The notes under the pieces: model-generated
Told to the model about the DNA's origin: nothing
What the model saw: only the letters and a program-made list of their open reading frames with translations
Database searches by the model: none
Assembly: GCA_944322715.1 (NCBI GenBank)
Contig: CALUPT010000006.1
Location: forward strand, 104,345 to 168,344
Direction of reading: 5' to 3'
Length of the DNA: 64,000 bases
From: an uncultured Bacteroidales bacterium
GTDB lineage: Bacteria > Bacteroidota > Bacteroidia > Bacteroidales > UBA932
Shown here: piece after piece, positions 17,847 to 26,835 of the stretch
Layout: each line of letters starts with the position of its first letter
Position numbering within the stretch: position 1 is the stretch's first letter
Made by a program: the position numbers and the translations under genes

Positions 17847-20373
17847 ATGACAATGGATGCCCGTAGCCTGATACTTGCCATCGGATTGATTGTAGCCTGC
17901 TTGCCGGCCGCAGCACAGGGTCTCAGGTTTTCCGGACTGGAGAAGCCGATAGATGAGAGGACATCTTACCGTGTCTTTTCCGGCCGAGTGCCGGTATTCA
18001 GGGACAGCCTTGACATTTCTTTCGACATGAAGACATATCCGGAGAGCCGGATCGGCTATATCTTCCGCATAAAGGAACAGACCGGCCGCAAAGTCTACAA
18101 TCTGTTTTATGATGCCCAGGGAGACAGAATGACATTCAAACTAAACATGGAAGGATATTCTACATTTATAGATGCGGAAGTGCCTTTCTCCGGCGCGGAA
18201 TGGTTCTCTGTCAGGGTAAACTTCGATCTGGACGGGGATTCTCTCCTTTTTGCCGTGGATGACAGCGTGTTCGTGGCTGCAGTGGATCTTCCTGACAGGT
18301 TCTGTCCGGACATTGATTTCGGCCGCAGCGAATATGTGGTGGATGTGCCATCGTTCGCCATAAGGAATCTTTCGGTAGGGGGGGGTATCCAAGAGATTCT
18401 TCTTTCCGCTTGATGAGAGGGAAGGCGACAGGGTCCATGATGACAGGGGCCGCAGGAGAGGCGAAGTCTCCAATCCCGAGTGGCTGATGACCGAGTTTTT
18501 CCGCTGGAGACATATAGCCACAATGGAGATGGATTCGGTGGCTTGTGCCGGATATATCCCGCAGCTCAGGTCCGTATATTATTTCGACCGTTCTTCCATA
18601 CGGCTTTGTGACATCAGGACAGGTGCGGTGAGTTCGGAGCGGTTTGCCAACCATTGTCCCGTGAAACTGACCCTCGGCACGAGTTTCCAGGATCCTTTGC
18701 ATGACCGTATATATGCATACGAGGTGTGGTACGAGGACAGCCGTATGCGGGACTCTGCCTCTGTCGCGGTTCTCGACCTCGGCAGGATGAGATGGCGGAG
18801 GCATTCCGGGGAGCAGCTCGGGATGCAGATGCATCATCACGGCGCGTTCTTCGCTCCGGACAAGAGAAGATATACGATTTTCGGCGGGTTCGGGAATATG
18901 CACTACAGCGGCAGGTTCTATTCTTACGACCTCGATTCCCGTCACTGGTATGCCTATCCGGATGTCGCCGACAGCGTGATATGTCCGAGGTATTTCACAT
19001 CTCTCGGATACGAGACCAAGACAGGATGCATCTATCTGTATGGAGGGATGGGCAACACGTCCGGAGAGCAGGCGGTGGGCCGACGTTATCTGTATGAACT
19101 TTTCCGGATAGACGGGACGACAGGCGAGGCCGAGCGACTGTGGGAGTGCAGGCCGTCCGACCGGAACACGGTGCCGGTACGAAGTCTCATCCTGTCGGGG
19201 GATGGCTATTTCTACACCCTGTGCTATCCCGAGAGCCATACCGATTCCCGGCTGCAGCTGTACAGGTTTTCCATAAAGGATGGGACTGCCGAGCCTGTAG
19301 CGGACATGATACCTGTCCATTCGGACAAAATAACGACCAATGCGAACATTTATTATGACCGGGAGCAGGAGAAAATGATTGCTACGGTGCAGGAGTTCGA
19401 GGATGATATAAGTTCTGTCCTGAAGGTCTATACGTTGCCCGTCCTGCCGGTGTCGGATGAGGCTTCTGCGGCTTACTATGCAGCCCTTGGACGTGAGGAC
19501 CGTCACCGGGCTCTGCCGTATGTCCTGGCTGGGACAGCCTTTGTCCTTGCCGTGGCTGGAGGTGTGGCCGTGTATATGGTGGGGCGCAGACGCAGAAGAC
19601 GGCTGTCCGCCCCCGCAAGACGGCCGGCGGCCGAGCCGCATACCAGGAACGCCCTGTATCTGTTCGGCCCTTTTGAGGCATTCGATGCAGAGGGGAGGGA
19701 CATGACCTCATCGTTCACGGTGCAGCAGATGCAGCTTCTGTGTCTGATACTCTATCACACGATGTCCGGCAGCGGTATATCCGGCCGCCGTCTCAGTTCA
19801 TATCTCTGGCCTGACAAGTCCGAGGAGAAGGTGAAGAATTCGAGGAATGTCGCCATCAACCATCTCCGCAAGTCCCTGTCCTCTCTGGAGTCTGCGGGCA
19901 TTGTGCATGAGAACGGCTGTTACCGGTTCGACTACGGGAACGGGCTCTGGTGCGACTATATCAGGTTCGAGCAGATAATGTCATCCGACAACCCTTCCGG
20001 CGATGTGGATGAGTTGCTTGCCATACTGGCCAGGGGCAAGTTCCTGGCGTTTGCGGATGACCCTCTGTTCGACAGCTTCAAGGAGAATGTCGAGCGCAGG
20101 ATCGAACCGTTCCTTTCTTCGGAGATAGAGAACAGGTTTCTGGCAAAGGACTACGGGAAAGTGGCCGAGATTGCGGAGATGCTTTTCAGGATAGACCCTG
20201 CCAACGAGATAGCGATAGCCATGCTTGTGAAGGCCCTTGTCAAGCAGAGACGCAATGAGGACGCGCGTCTGCGCTACAGGTCTTTCTGCGAGGTGTGGCA
20301 GTCTGTCTATGATGCGGACTACCATGTCCCGTTCGACACCCTGTGCGCTGATGCCCGGACCTCCAGAAAGTGA
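17847..20373 (+). pseudogene. Membrane-spanning Kelch-type/SARP-like transcription regulator, split by a frameshift in a G8 run
   Basis: Two frames make up one protein. 17847-18413 encodes a signal peptide and a concanavalin-like sandwich (about 180 residues); the rest continues in the frame ending at 20373, whose first ATG is 18487 but whose homologous reading begins upstream at KRFFFPLDEREGDRVHDDRG. The break is a run of eight G at 18378-18385; seven G would give one 841-residue frame. Then follow Kelch-type repeats (YTIFGGFGNMHYSG, GCIYLYGGMGNTSG), a TM helix (nucleotides about 19507-19585), an Arg-rich stop-transfer, a winged-helix region (LYLFGPFEAFDAEGRDMT...LSSYLWPDKSEEKVKNSRNVAINHLRKSL) and a helical BTAD-like tail. 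The layout suggests a periplasmic glycan sensor joined to a cytoplasmic DNA-binding domain, divergent from and probably controlling PUL 1. It may be a real mutation, phase variation or a sequencing error. Confidence 0.75.
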
Positions 20374-20384
20374 CATTCTGTATT

Positions 20385-20425
20385 ATACACAAAAGCGGAC
20401 CCTGAAAAGGCCCGCTTTTGTGTAT
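20385..20425. terminator. Bidirectional terminator between convergent genes
   Basis: A 14-base perfect stem (ATACACAAAAGCGG / CCGCTTTTGTGTAT) with a 13-base loop sits between the regulator end (20373) and the end of the small minus-strand gene (20439). The stem itself carries A and T runs, so it can work for both strands. Confidence 0.75.
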
Positions 20426-20438
20426 GCTGCATAACAGA

Positions 20439-20726
20439 TTATTTTTCTTCTGAAGTGAGTCTGGTGATGGTCTCGCTGAGTTTTTCGCTGAGGGTGTCGA
20501 GCCTGTCGAACAGTTCCTTGCGGATGCCGTTGTAGTATGACCTCTTTGTCCCTTCCGGGTGGTTGATCTTGTCTTTCAGCTCGTTGTAGAGGTCTACCGC
20601 CTCATCGATTATCTTGTTGATCTCGTCTGAATTCTTCTCCGGGTTGAGTCCGATGAAGAGTGCGCAGTCATCGAGAAATTCTTCGATGAAGAATTCGATG
20701 TCTTTTTTGATGTCTCTAAGGTTCAT
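20439..20726 (-). CDS. Small conserved helical protein of unknown function
   Basis: 95 residues, acidic, without signal or TM segment. It is almost all predicted helix: MNLRDIKKDIEFFIEEFLDDC, then a polar turn (GLNPEKNSDE), NKIIDEAVDLYNELKDKIN, a basic loop (HPEGTKRSYYNGI) and RKELFDRLDTLSEKLSETITRL. I recall similar small proteins in many Bacteroidales genomes without a function. It has its own good -7 element (20806-20813) and a terminator, so it is probably a single-gene unit. A cytoplasmic role is likely from the absence of export signals; no more can be said. Confidence 0.75.
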   Translation of the reverse strand: MNLRDIKKDIEFFIEEFLDDCALFIGLNPEKNSDEINKIIDEAVDLYNELKDKINHPEGTKRSYYNGIRKELFDRLDTLSEKLSETITRLTSEEK

Positions 20727-20805
20727 GGTATAATAAGTTTGTTTTGTTGTCGTTGCCTTGCCCGGATGCCTGTCATGTCGGGAGCACCTGAAAGCATTTG
20801 CGCTG

Positions 20806-20813
20806 CAAAGATA
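20806..20813 (-). promoter_or_regulatory. -7 element TATCTTTG for the small helical protein gene
   Basis: The minus strand reads TATCTTTG, an exact TAnnTTTG match, about 80 bases before the start of the 95-residue gene. No clear -33 TTG is visible at the usual distance. Confidence 0.5.
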
Positions 20814-20890
20814 GCAATTTTCTGCAAAATAGGGATTCCCGGATTATTCTTCCGTTCTGCGGTCGTTGCCGGACCCGGCAGGACGGCCAT

Positions 20891-21991
20891 TCAGTCTGTC
20901 TGCAGGATTCTTCTGACCGTTAGGAGTCTGTCAGCGCCATCGTAATAGTCAGGCCGGCCCGGTATCAGGGAATTTATCCTGACATAGTGAGAGGAATGGA
21001 TCATTCTTCCGTCTCCGAGGTATATCCCCACATGGGATATACTGTCACCGGCTCCATCCTGCCCGTGGGTCCCGAAAAAGAGCAGGTCTCCCGGCTGCAG
21101 CGACTCGAAAAGCCTGGCTGCGGAATTTTTGCCATCCGTGGTCTCCCGGGCCGGATAAAGTTCCGGAATGTCCACGGCAGATCCGCACAGGGCCTGCTGT
21201 GAGGCATTGCGGGGGAGGAGAAGGCCGTTCATCCGGAACACATGACGGACAAGCCCGCTGCAGTCCACTCCGTTCGGTGATGCCCCTCCCCACAGGTACG
21301 GAACACCGATGAATTTCATGGCTTCAGCTGTTATGTTTTCTGCGGTCGGAGAGCATTCGGCTTTCCATTTGCCGTAATCCATGATGTCCTTCCGCGGGAC
21401 ATAGCCGGTCTTCCCGTCCGGAAGGATTACTTCCGCAAATCCGTGTCTTGTCACCGGGCGGCGGTACCGCTGTATTTCCATTGCCGTGACGGGAGCCTTG
21501 CCTTCGATGTCCATCCGTACCGTCACGGTCTTTCCGGATTGACGCAGGATGTCTCCCTCCACGATGTCGCATATTTTCAGGGATTTCATGGATGGACAGG
21601 AATATACTGTGCTTTTCCAGGCGGTGCATATATATTTGGGAGTTGCCCGGTATTCTTCCAGTTCCGATGCCTCCATCGGTACAAGCCCGAGATCCGTGCA
21701 CCAGGCGGTGTAAGGCTCTTCCGTCACGACCTTGCACCAGTAACCATTCCGGTCCATGATTTCCACGATATCGCCCATCAGGGCCTGTGTCCCGAGTTCT
21801 GCGGTATAGTCGGGGGCTTCCCGCAGAAAGTTTACGGAAAGGCCGACGACGGCATATTGCGGCCCGTTGCCTGAAATTTCCCTGCAGTTCCCTGCCGGTC
21901 CGGTGCCACATTCTGCCGCAGGCTGTCCGTGCATGGCTGCAATGCCCGCAAGGGCTGAAATGATGGCCGATATCGCTGTCGGAAGTTTCAT
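20891..21991 (-). CDS. SH3-domain NlpC/P60 peptidoglycan endopeptidase
   Basis: 366 residues from ATG 21991; a longer frame to 22090 would run across both divergent promoters and place the signal peptide internally, so the shorter start is chosen. Domains: a signal peptide (MKLPTAISAIISALAGIAAM), an SH3-like domain at about 45-120 (VGLSVNFLREAPDYTAELGTQALMGDIVEI split by a normal turn), a second SH3-like domain at about 125-215, then the NlpC/P60 fold at about 240-366. Catalytic residues are Cys in GVDCSGLVRHVF, His in SISHVGIYLGDGRMIHSS and a following polar residue. The family cleaves D-Glu-gamma-diaminopimelate bonds of muropeptides in the periplasm. It overlaps no neighbour and is divergent from the radical SAM gene. 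Confidence 0.9.
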   Translation of the reverse strand: MKLPTAISAIISALAGIAAMHGQPAAECGTGPAGNCREISGNGPQYAVVGLSVNFLREAPDYTAELGTQALMGDIVEIMDRNGYWCKVVTEEPYTAWCTDLGLVPMEASELEEYRATPKYICTAWKSTVYSCPSMKSLKICDIVEGDILRQSGKTVTVRMDIEGKAPVTAMEIQRYRRPVTRHGFAEVILPDGKTGYVPRKDIMDYGKWKAECSPTAENITAEAMKFIGVPYLWGGASPNGVDCSGLVRHVFRMNGLLLPRNASQQALCGSAVDIPELYPARETTDGKNSAARLFESLQPGDLLFFGTHGQDGAGDSISHVGIYLGDGRMIHSSHYVRINSLIPGRPDYYDGADRLLTVRRILQTD

Positions 21992-22002
21992 GATGTCGTA
22001 TT

Positions 22003-22037
22003 TTTGGGGCAAATGTATGAAATAATCCTTAATTTTG
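22003..22037. promoter_or_regulatory. Face-to-face divergent promoters
   Basis: The minus strand has TACATTTG (22010-22017) for the NlpC/P60 gene and the plus strand TAATTTTG (22030-22037) for the radical SAM gene; both are exact TAnnTTTG matches. A plus-strand TTG at 22004-22006 is at about -33 for the second. The two cores are only 12 bases apart, so the promoters may compete. Confidence 0.5.
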
Positions 22038-22061
22038 CCGTCCGGAATTCCATACAAGGAC

Positions 22062-23108
22062 ATGGCGGAACAAAGATACAACAGCTTCACCGGATATTAC
22101 AGGAAAAAATACGGCGAGCGGCTGCAGAAGGTGGTGATAGATGCCGGCTTCACCTGTCCGAACAGGGATGGGACTGCGGGCCGGGGCGGATGCACATATT
22201 GCGACAATGCCGCCTTTCATCCGGGCTACAGTACGCCCGGCAAGCCGCTGCGGCAGCAGATCGACGAAGGGATAGAGTTTCATCGCGTCCGTTACCGGAA
22301 CACGCGTGCATATCTTGCGTATTTCCAGTCTTTTTCCAATACATACGCGTCTCTTGACAGACTCAGGGCCTTGTATGAGGAGGCTCTCGGACATCCGGCC
22401 GTGGCGGGGATCGTGATCGGTACGAGGCCCGACTGTGTGGATGGGGAGAAACTGGATTATCTGGCGGCTCTCAGGGAGGGGCTTGTGCTGGAAGGTTGGG
22501 AGCGGGAGGTTGCAGGGAAGAAATGGACTGCTCCTCTTGTGACTGTGGAATACGGGATAGAATCCTGTCGTGATGAGACGTTGGCGCGGATAAACAGGGG
22601 GCATGATTTCGCGACGGCCCGCAAGGCCGTTGAGGAGACTGCGGCACGAGGTATCGATACCGGGGCGCATTTCATTCTCGGCCTGCCGGGAGAGACAAGG
22701 GAGATGATGCTTGAAGAATGCGGCATCATCAACAGCCTTCCGCTGCTTTCGGCCAAGTTCCACCAACTGCAGATAGTCAGGGGTACGGCAATGGAGCGGG
22801 AGTTCGCCCGACATCCGGAGGCGTTCGAGACATTCACTATTGACGGCTATATAGACTTTTTCGTGGACATGCTGGAGCATTTGCGGCCTGACCTTTATAT
22901 AGAACGCTTTGCCGGGGAGGTCCCTCCCCGTTTCGTGAACGGCACTCCGTGGGGGCTTGTCCGCAATGTGGAGCTGCTCCGTCTTTTGGAGCGGCGTCTT
23001 GAAGTCCGGGACACCTGTCAGGGGGCGAGGCTGCGTTCCTCCCGGGACAGGGCATCCTCCGCGGCGGACATGATGGCCTGCAATGACAGAGAACGGGATG
23101 GTTTATAA
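22062..23108 (+). CDS. TIGR01212-family (YhcC-like) radical SAM protein
   Basis: 348 residues from ATG 22062 (MAEQRYNSF); an upstream in-frame ATG at 22035 would overlap the promoter. The N-terminus YNSFTGYYRKKYGERLQKV is typical of the family. The radical SAM cysteines are in TCPNRDGTAGRGGCTYCDN (Cys 32, Cys 44, Cys 47), a CxxxxxxxxxxxCxxC arrangement that is a known feature of this group rather than CxxxCxxC. Further family blocks are YFQSFSNTYA, IGTRPDCV, TVEYGIESC, RGIDTGAHFILGLPGE and KFHQLQIVRGT. The reaction is not established to my knowledge. The following gene begins nine bases after the stop. Confidence 0.92.
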   Translation: MAEQRYNSFTGYYRKKYGERLQKVVIDAGFTCPNRDGTAGRGGCTYCDNAAFHPGYSTPGKPLRQQIDEGIEFHRVRYRNTRAYLAYFQSFSNTYASLDRLRALYEEALGHPAVAGIVIGTRPDCVDGEKLDYLAALREGLVLEGWEREVAGKKWTAPLVTVEYGIESCRDETLARINRGHDFATARKAVEETAARGIDTGAHFILGLPGETREMMLEECGIINSLPLLSAKFHQLQIVRGTAMEREFARHPEAFETFTIDGYIDFFVDMLEHLRPDLYIERFAGEVPPRFVNGTPWGLVRNVELLRLLERRLEVRDTCQGARLRSSRDRASSAADMMACNDRERDGL

Positions 23109-23117
23109 ATTGACGAT

Positions 23118-23963
23118 ATGATGAAAACATTTTATCTGCTGGCATTGCCGGCGCTGATGCTGGCCATGTCCTGTTCCTGTGAGCGGAACGGAAATGATGA
23201 TTCCGGGCCGAAACCTCCGATAAATGCGTATGATAAGGCGGAGAACGTTTCGGTCAGGATTGTCTCCTACAACGTGGGGGCTTTCGGCAAGTATGTGGAA
23301 AACAGTACTGCGATGGTGGCTTCCATGATGAAGGAAATAAAGGCGGATGCCATGATCCTCAATGAACTTGACAGGAACAACGCCCGTCATGATACCGACC
23401 AGCTTGCCGATTTCGCGACGGCCATGGACTGGGATTGTCATTTCGCCAGGGCGATGGATTTCCGCGGGGGCGAATACGGCAACGGCGCCGCATGGTCAAA
23501 GGACCTGCAGGCTGTCGACAGATATGTGATATCCCTGCCGAAGAGGACAGGCTCCGAAGACAGGAGCTGCGTGGTGGTGGAGTTCGATGATTTCGTGCTT
23601 GCAGGGACACATCTTGAGGTGAAGACGGAAGAGGACAGGCTCAGAGGGATACGGACGATTACGGAGACCCTTGCCGGGAAATACGGCGACGGCGGCAAGC
23701 CCGTGTTTCTGTGCGGGGACATGAACGCCGAACCGTCAAGTGCAACCATAGAGGAGTTCCGGAAAAACTGGGAGCAGCTGACTCTTGATGCGGATACATA
23801 TCCTTCGGATGCTCCTGACAGGTGCATCGACTATATCTTTGCCCTGAAAGATGCAGGCCCCTATACCCTGATAGCTTCGGATGTCATGACCCGTTTCGGT
23901 TCGGGTGATGTGACCGGGGCCTCCGACCATCTTCCGGTATATGCCGACATCGTGCTGGAGTAG
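23118..23963 (+). CDS. Endonuclease/exonuclease/phosphatase-family lipoprotein
   Basis: 281 residues with a lipoprotein signal (MMKTFYLLALPALMLAMSC). The fold is the EEP (DNase I-like) sandwich: RIVSYNVGAFG near residue 45, an ILNELDRN motif (metal-binding Glu), an FVLAGTHLEVKTEEDRLRG segment (catalytic His near 160), FLCGDMNAEPSS (Asp and Asn, near 200), and a final TGASDHLPVYADI with the catalytic Asp-His pair. All active-site elements are present, so it is probably an active secreted phosphodiesterase or phosphatase. The exact substrate (nucleic acid, phospholipid head group or sugar phosphate) cannot be told. It is spaced nine bases from the radical SAM gene and probably shares its transcript. 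Confidence 0.88.
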   Translation: MMKTFYLLALPALMLAMSCSCERNGNDDSGPKPPINAYDKAENVSVRIVSYNVGAFGKYVENSTAMVASMMKEIKADAMILNELDRNNARHDTDQLADFATAMDWDCHFARAMDFRGGEYGNGAAWSKDLQAVDRYVISLPKRTGSEDRSCVVVEFDDFVLAGTHLEVKTEEDRLRGIRTITETLAGKYGDGGKPVFLCGDMNAEPSSATIEEFRKNWEQLTLDADTYPSDAPDRCIDYIFALKDAGPYTLIASDVMTRFGSGDVTGASDHLPVYADIVLE

Positions 23964-24031
23964 CGGCTGCGCGGACCCTACGGGAGATTCTGGAAATCCG
24001 GACTGATATTATGCAGTTCGGAAATTTTGTC

Positions 24032-24039
24032 TAACTTTG
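24032..24039 (+). promoter_or_regulatory. -7 element TAACTTTG of the nuo operon
   Basis: Exact TAnnTTTG match 65 bases before the nuoA start and after the end of the preceding gene. A TTATG at about 24009 is a weak -33 candidate. Confidence 0.6.
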
Positions 24040-24104
24040 CGGCGCTTTTCAGGCAGGTGCCCGGTTTCTGCGGGCGGAATCATACGGACAATAATTTTGA
24101 AGAT

Positions 24105-24458
24105 ATGAATAATTTCGTATTGTTGGTCGTTGTAATCCTCATTGCCATTCTCATTGTGGCAGCGGCTATCGGCATAGCGAAGCTGATTGCCCCGAGGTCG
24201 TACAACCCGCAGAAAGGCGAGGCGTACGAGTGCGGAATCCCTACCCGGGGGAAGTCATGGATGCAGTTCAAGGTGGGCTACTACCTGTTTGCGATTCTTT
24301 TCCTCATGTTCGATGTGGAGACCGTCTTTCTGTTCGCATGGGCTGTGGTGGTTCAGGACCTCGGCATCTACGGGCTCCTGAGCGTGCTTTTCTTCCTCCT
24401 TATCCTTGTGCTGGGACTTGCCTACGCATGGAAGAAAGGCGCCCTTGAATGGAAGTAG
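24105..24458 (+). CDS. nuoA: NADH-quinone oxidoreductase subunit A
   Basis: 117 residues from ATG 24105; a longer frame from 24027 would begin inside the promoter and put a hydrophilic tail before the first TM helix. Three TM helices are visible (NNFVLLVVVILIAILIVAAAI; the YYLFAILFLMFDVETVFLFAW block; the LLSVLFFLLILVLGLAYAW block). The strictly conserved loop is NPQKGEAYECGIPTRG with the quinone-site Cys, and FDVETVFL is the NuoA/Nqo7 signature. It is a membrane subunit at the quinone-binding junction of complex I and the first gene of the operon. Confidence 0.97.
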   Translation: MNNFVLLVVVILIAILIVAAAIGIAKLIAPRSYNPQKGEAYECGIPTRGKSWMQFKVGYYLFAILFLMFDVETVFLFAWAVVVQDLGIYGLLSVLFFLLILVLGLAYAWKKGALEWK

Positions 24459-24535
24459 CCGGACGCAATGCCGTAGCTTTCCGTGGCGACATGCTGTTGA
24501 TTTGAATACATCGGACTGATATAAATGCTGCATAT

Positions 24536-25186
24536 ATGAAGCGTAATGTCAACATAAAGTCGATGAAATACGAGGATTTCAACGACAATGAATATATCGA
24601 GCAGATGCTCAAGGAACTCAATGAAAACGGTGCCAATGTCATCGTAGGTTGCCTTGACAGCGTGATAGAATGGGGCAGGAGCAACAGCCTTTGGCCTCTG
24701 ACTTTCGCGACGAGCTGCTGCGGAATCGAATTCATGGCCATCGGAGCCGCCAGATATGACTTTGCAAGATTCGGCTTTGAAGTGGCGAGGGCTTCGCCTC
24801 GTCAGGCGGACTTCATAATGGTGGCGGGAACCATCACCTACAAAATGGCTCCGGTGCTCAAGCGTCTCTATGACCAGATGGCGGATCCCAAATACGTGGT
24901 GGCCACGGGCGGCTGCGCCATCAGCGGAGGCCCGTTCAAGAAATCGTACCATGTCGTGTGCGGAGTGGACAAAATCCTGCCGGTGGATGTCTATATCCCG
25001 GGCTGTCCTCCGAGACCGGAAGCGATGCTGTACGGTCTGATGCAGTTGCAGCGCAAGGTGAAGGCGCAGAAGTTCCTCGGGGGAATCAACAGGGGAATCA
25101 GCGAGAAGGAATACGAGAAACTGATGACTGCCGACATCAACAGGGCGAATGCAAAGGATGACTATGATGAGTCAGGACTGGCTTAA
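24536..25186 (+). CDS. nuoB: NADH-quinone oxidoreductase subunit B (cluster N2)
   Basis: 216 residues. The protein carries the cysteines of the [4Fe-4S] cluster N2 in [26 protein letters not shown] and [10 protein letters not shown], so the terminal electron-transfer site is intact. SRADF-type and [11 protein letters not shown] segments of the family are also present ([23 protein letters not shown], read in two parts). A 30-residue N-terminal extension precedes the conserved domain. Its stop overlaps the start of nuoCD by one base (TAATG), so the two are translationally coupled. There are 77 bases between it and nuoA. Confidence 0.97.
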   Translation: MKRNVNIKSMKYEDFNDNEYIEQMLKELNENGANVIVGCLDSVIEWGRSNSLWPLTFATSCCGIEFMAIGAARYDFARFGFEVARASPRQADFIMVAGTITYKMAPVLKRLYDQMADPKYVVATGGCAISGGPFKKSYHVVCGVDKILPVDVYIPGCPPRPEAMLYGLMQLQRKVKAQKFLGGINRGISEKEYEKLMTADINRANAKDDYDESGLA

Positions 25187-26823
25187 TGAGATACAATATG
25201 GAGAATAACAGCATAAAGGACAGGATAATGGCTGCCGAGCCATCAGCGCAATGGTCGGACGCGGGAGACGGGATGCTGACCGTTCCGGTACAGGCATTCA
25301 GGAAAGTCGCGGAGACTCTGAAAGAGGGGGAAGGCTTCGACTTCCTCCGCAGTCTTACCGGTGCGGACTGGGGAGATGAAGGCCTCGGATGCGTATATCA
25401 TATCGAGAACACTTCCACGGGAGAGAATATAGTTCTCAGGACTCTGGACCCGGACAGGGACAATGCCGCCCTCCCTTCGGTACATGACCTGTGGAAAGGG
25501 GCGGATCTCAACGAGCGCGAAGCATACGACTATCTCGGCATCAAGTTCATCGGACATCCTGACCTGCGCCGTCTCTATCTCAGGGACGACTGGAAGGGAT
25601 ATCCGCTGCGCAAGGACTATGACCCATCATGGAACGGGATACCGGAGGATAACGAGGAGACCAACGATGCGGCGTTGAGCTATGAGGTGACAAAGGATGG
25701 CAGTTTCATCCTGAAGCGCCATCCTCTCTTCGAGGATGATGAATATGTGATCAATATCGGTCCCCAGCATCCTGCGACCCACGGGGTGCTCAGGTTCCGT
25801 GTCTCGCTTGAGGGAGAGATCATCAGAAAGCTGGATGTACACTGCGGATATATCCACAGGGGTATAGAGAAAATGTGCGAGTCGATGACATATCCCCAGA
25901 CCCTCGGCCTGACCGACAGACTGGACTACCTCGGGGCCATGCAGAACCGCCATGCCCTGTGCATGTGCATAGAGAAGGCAATGGGGCTGGAAGTGTCAGA
26001 CAGGATACAGTATATAAGGACTATAATGGACGAACTCCAGAGAATCGATTCGCATCTGCTGTTCGCCTCCTGCCTTGCCCAGGACATGGGTGCGCTGGAA
26101 GTCTTCTTCCTCGGCTTCAGGGACAGGGAGAAGGTCCTCGACATCCTCGAACAGACTACCGGGGGCCGTCTCATCCAGACCTACAACACCATCGGCGGCG
26201 TGCAGGCCGACATCCATCCGGATTTCGTCAGGAAGACAAAGGAATACATTTCCTATATGCGTCCGAAGCTGAAGGAGTACCATGAGATATTCACGGGCAA
26301 TGTGATAGCCCGCACCAGACTTGTCGGTACGGGTGTGCTTTCACGCGAGGATGCCATATCATTCGGGGCTACCGGAGGTACGGGCAGGGCATCCGGCTGG
26401 GCCTGCGATGTCCGCAAGAGACATCCGTACGGGGTCTATGACAAGGTGGACTTCAAGGAGATAACCTTTACGGAAGGAGACTGCTTCGCCCGCTATATGG
26501 TCAGAATGAAGGAGATAGAGGAGAGTATGAACATCATAGAGCAGCTCATCGACAATATCCCGGAAGGGGAGTATCAGATGAAGGTGCGTCCTCTCATCAA
26601 GCTGCCTGAAGGGAACTGGTATTCTGCGGTCGAGGGCAGCAGGGGAGAGTTCGGGGTCTATCTCGAGAGCAGGGGGGACAAGTCGCCGTACAGGCTGAAG
26701 TTCCGTTCCACCGGACTTCCTCTGGTGTCCTGCATAGATACGATCACCAGGGGGGCGAAGATTGCCGACCTGATTGCCATCGGAGGCACCCTGGATTATG
26801 TCGTTCCTGATATTGACAGATAA
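25186..26823 (+). CDS. nuoCD: NADH-quinone oxidoreductase fused subunits C and D
   Basis: 545 residues. The N-terminal part (about 1-170) is NuoC-like (FDFLRSLTGADWG, HDLWKGADLNEREAYDYLGIKF, YLRDDWKGYPLRKDYDP); the rest from about 188 is NuoD-like (INIGPQHPATHGVLRF, CGYIHRGIEKMCE, LDYLGAMQNRHALC, TGGTGRASGWACDVRK, and the SCIDTITRGAKIADLIAIGGTLDYVVPDIDR end read in parts). NuoD forms the quinone cavity facing N2 of NuoB. C-D fusion is common in Bacteroidota and proteobacteria. ATG 25198 is a possible alternative start. The linker at 170-188 is short and acidic. Confidence 0.96.
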   Translation: MRYNMENNSIKDRIMAAEPSAQWSDAGDGMLTVPVQAFRKVAETLKEGEGFDFLRSLTGADWGDEGLGCVYHIENTSTGENIVLRTLDPDRDNAALPSVHDLWKGADLNEREAYDYLGIKFIGHPDLRRLYLRDDWKGYPLRKDYDPSWNGIPEDNEETNDAALSYEVTKDGSFILKRHPLFEDDEYVINIGPQHPATHGVLRFRVSLEGEIIRKLDVHCGYIHRGIEKMCESMTYPQTLGLTDRLDYLGAMQNRHALCMCIEKAMGLEVSDRIQYIRTIMDELQRIDSHLLFASCLAQDMGALEVFFLGFRDREKVLDILEQTTGGRLIQTYNTIGGVQADIHPDFVRKTKEYISYMRPKLKEYHEIFTGNVIARTRLVGTGVLSREDAISFGATGGTGRASGWACDVRKRHPYGVYDKVDFKEITFTEGDCFARYMVRMKEIEESMNIIEQLIDNIPEGEYQMKVRPLIKLPEGNWYSAVEGSRGEFGVYLESRGDKSPYRLKFRSTGLPLVSCIDTITRGAKIADLIAIGGTLDYVVPDIDR

Positions 26824-26835
26824 AATCGGAAGTAT

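Noticed and set aside
18211..19641. 476-codon minus-strand open frame opposite the regulator
   Set aside because: Arg/His/Pro-rich composition typical of an antisense shadow; the plus strand carries the Kelch and TM features.
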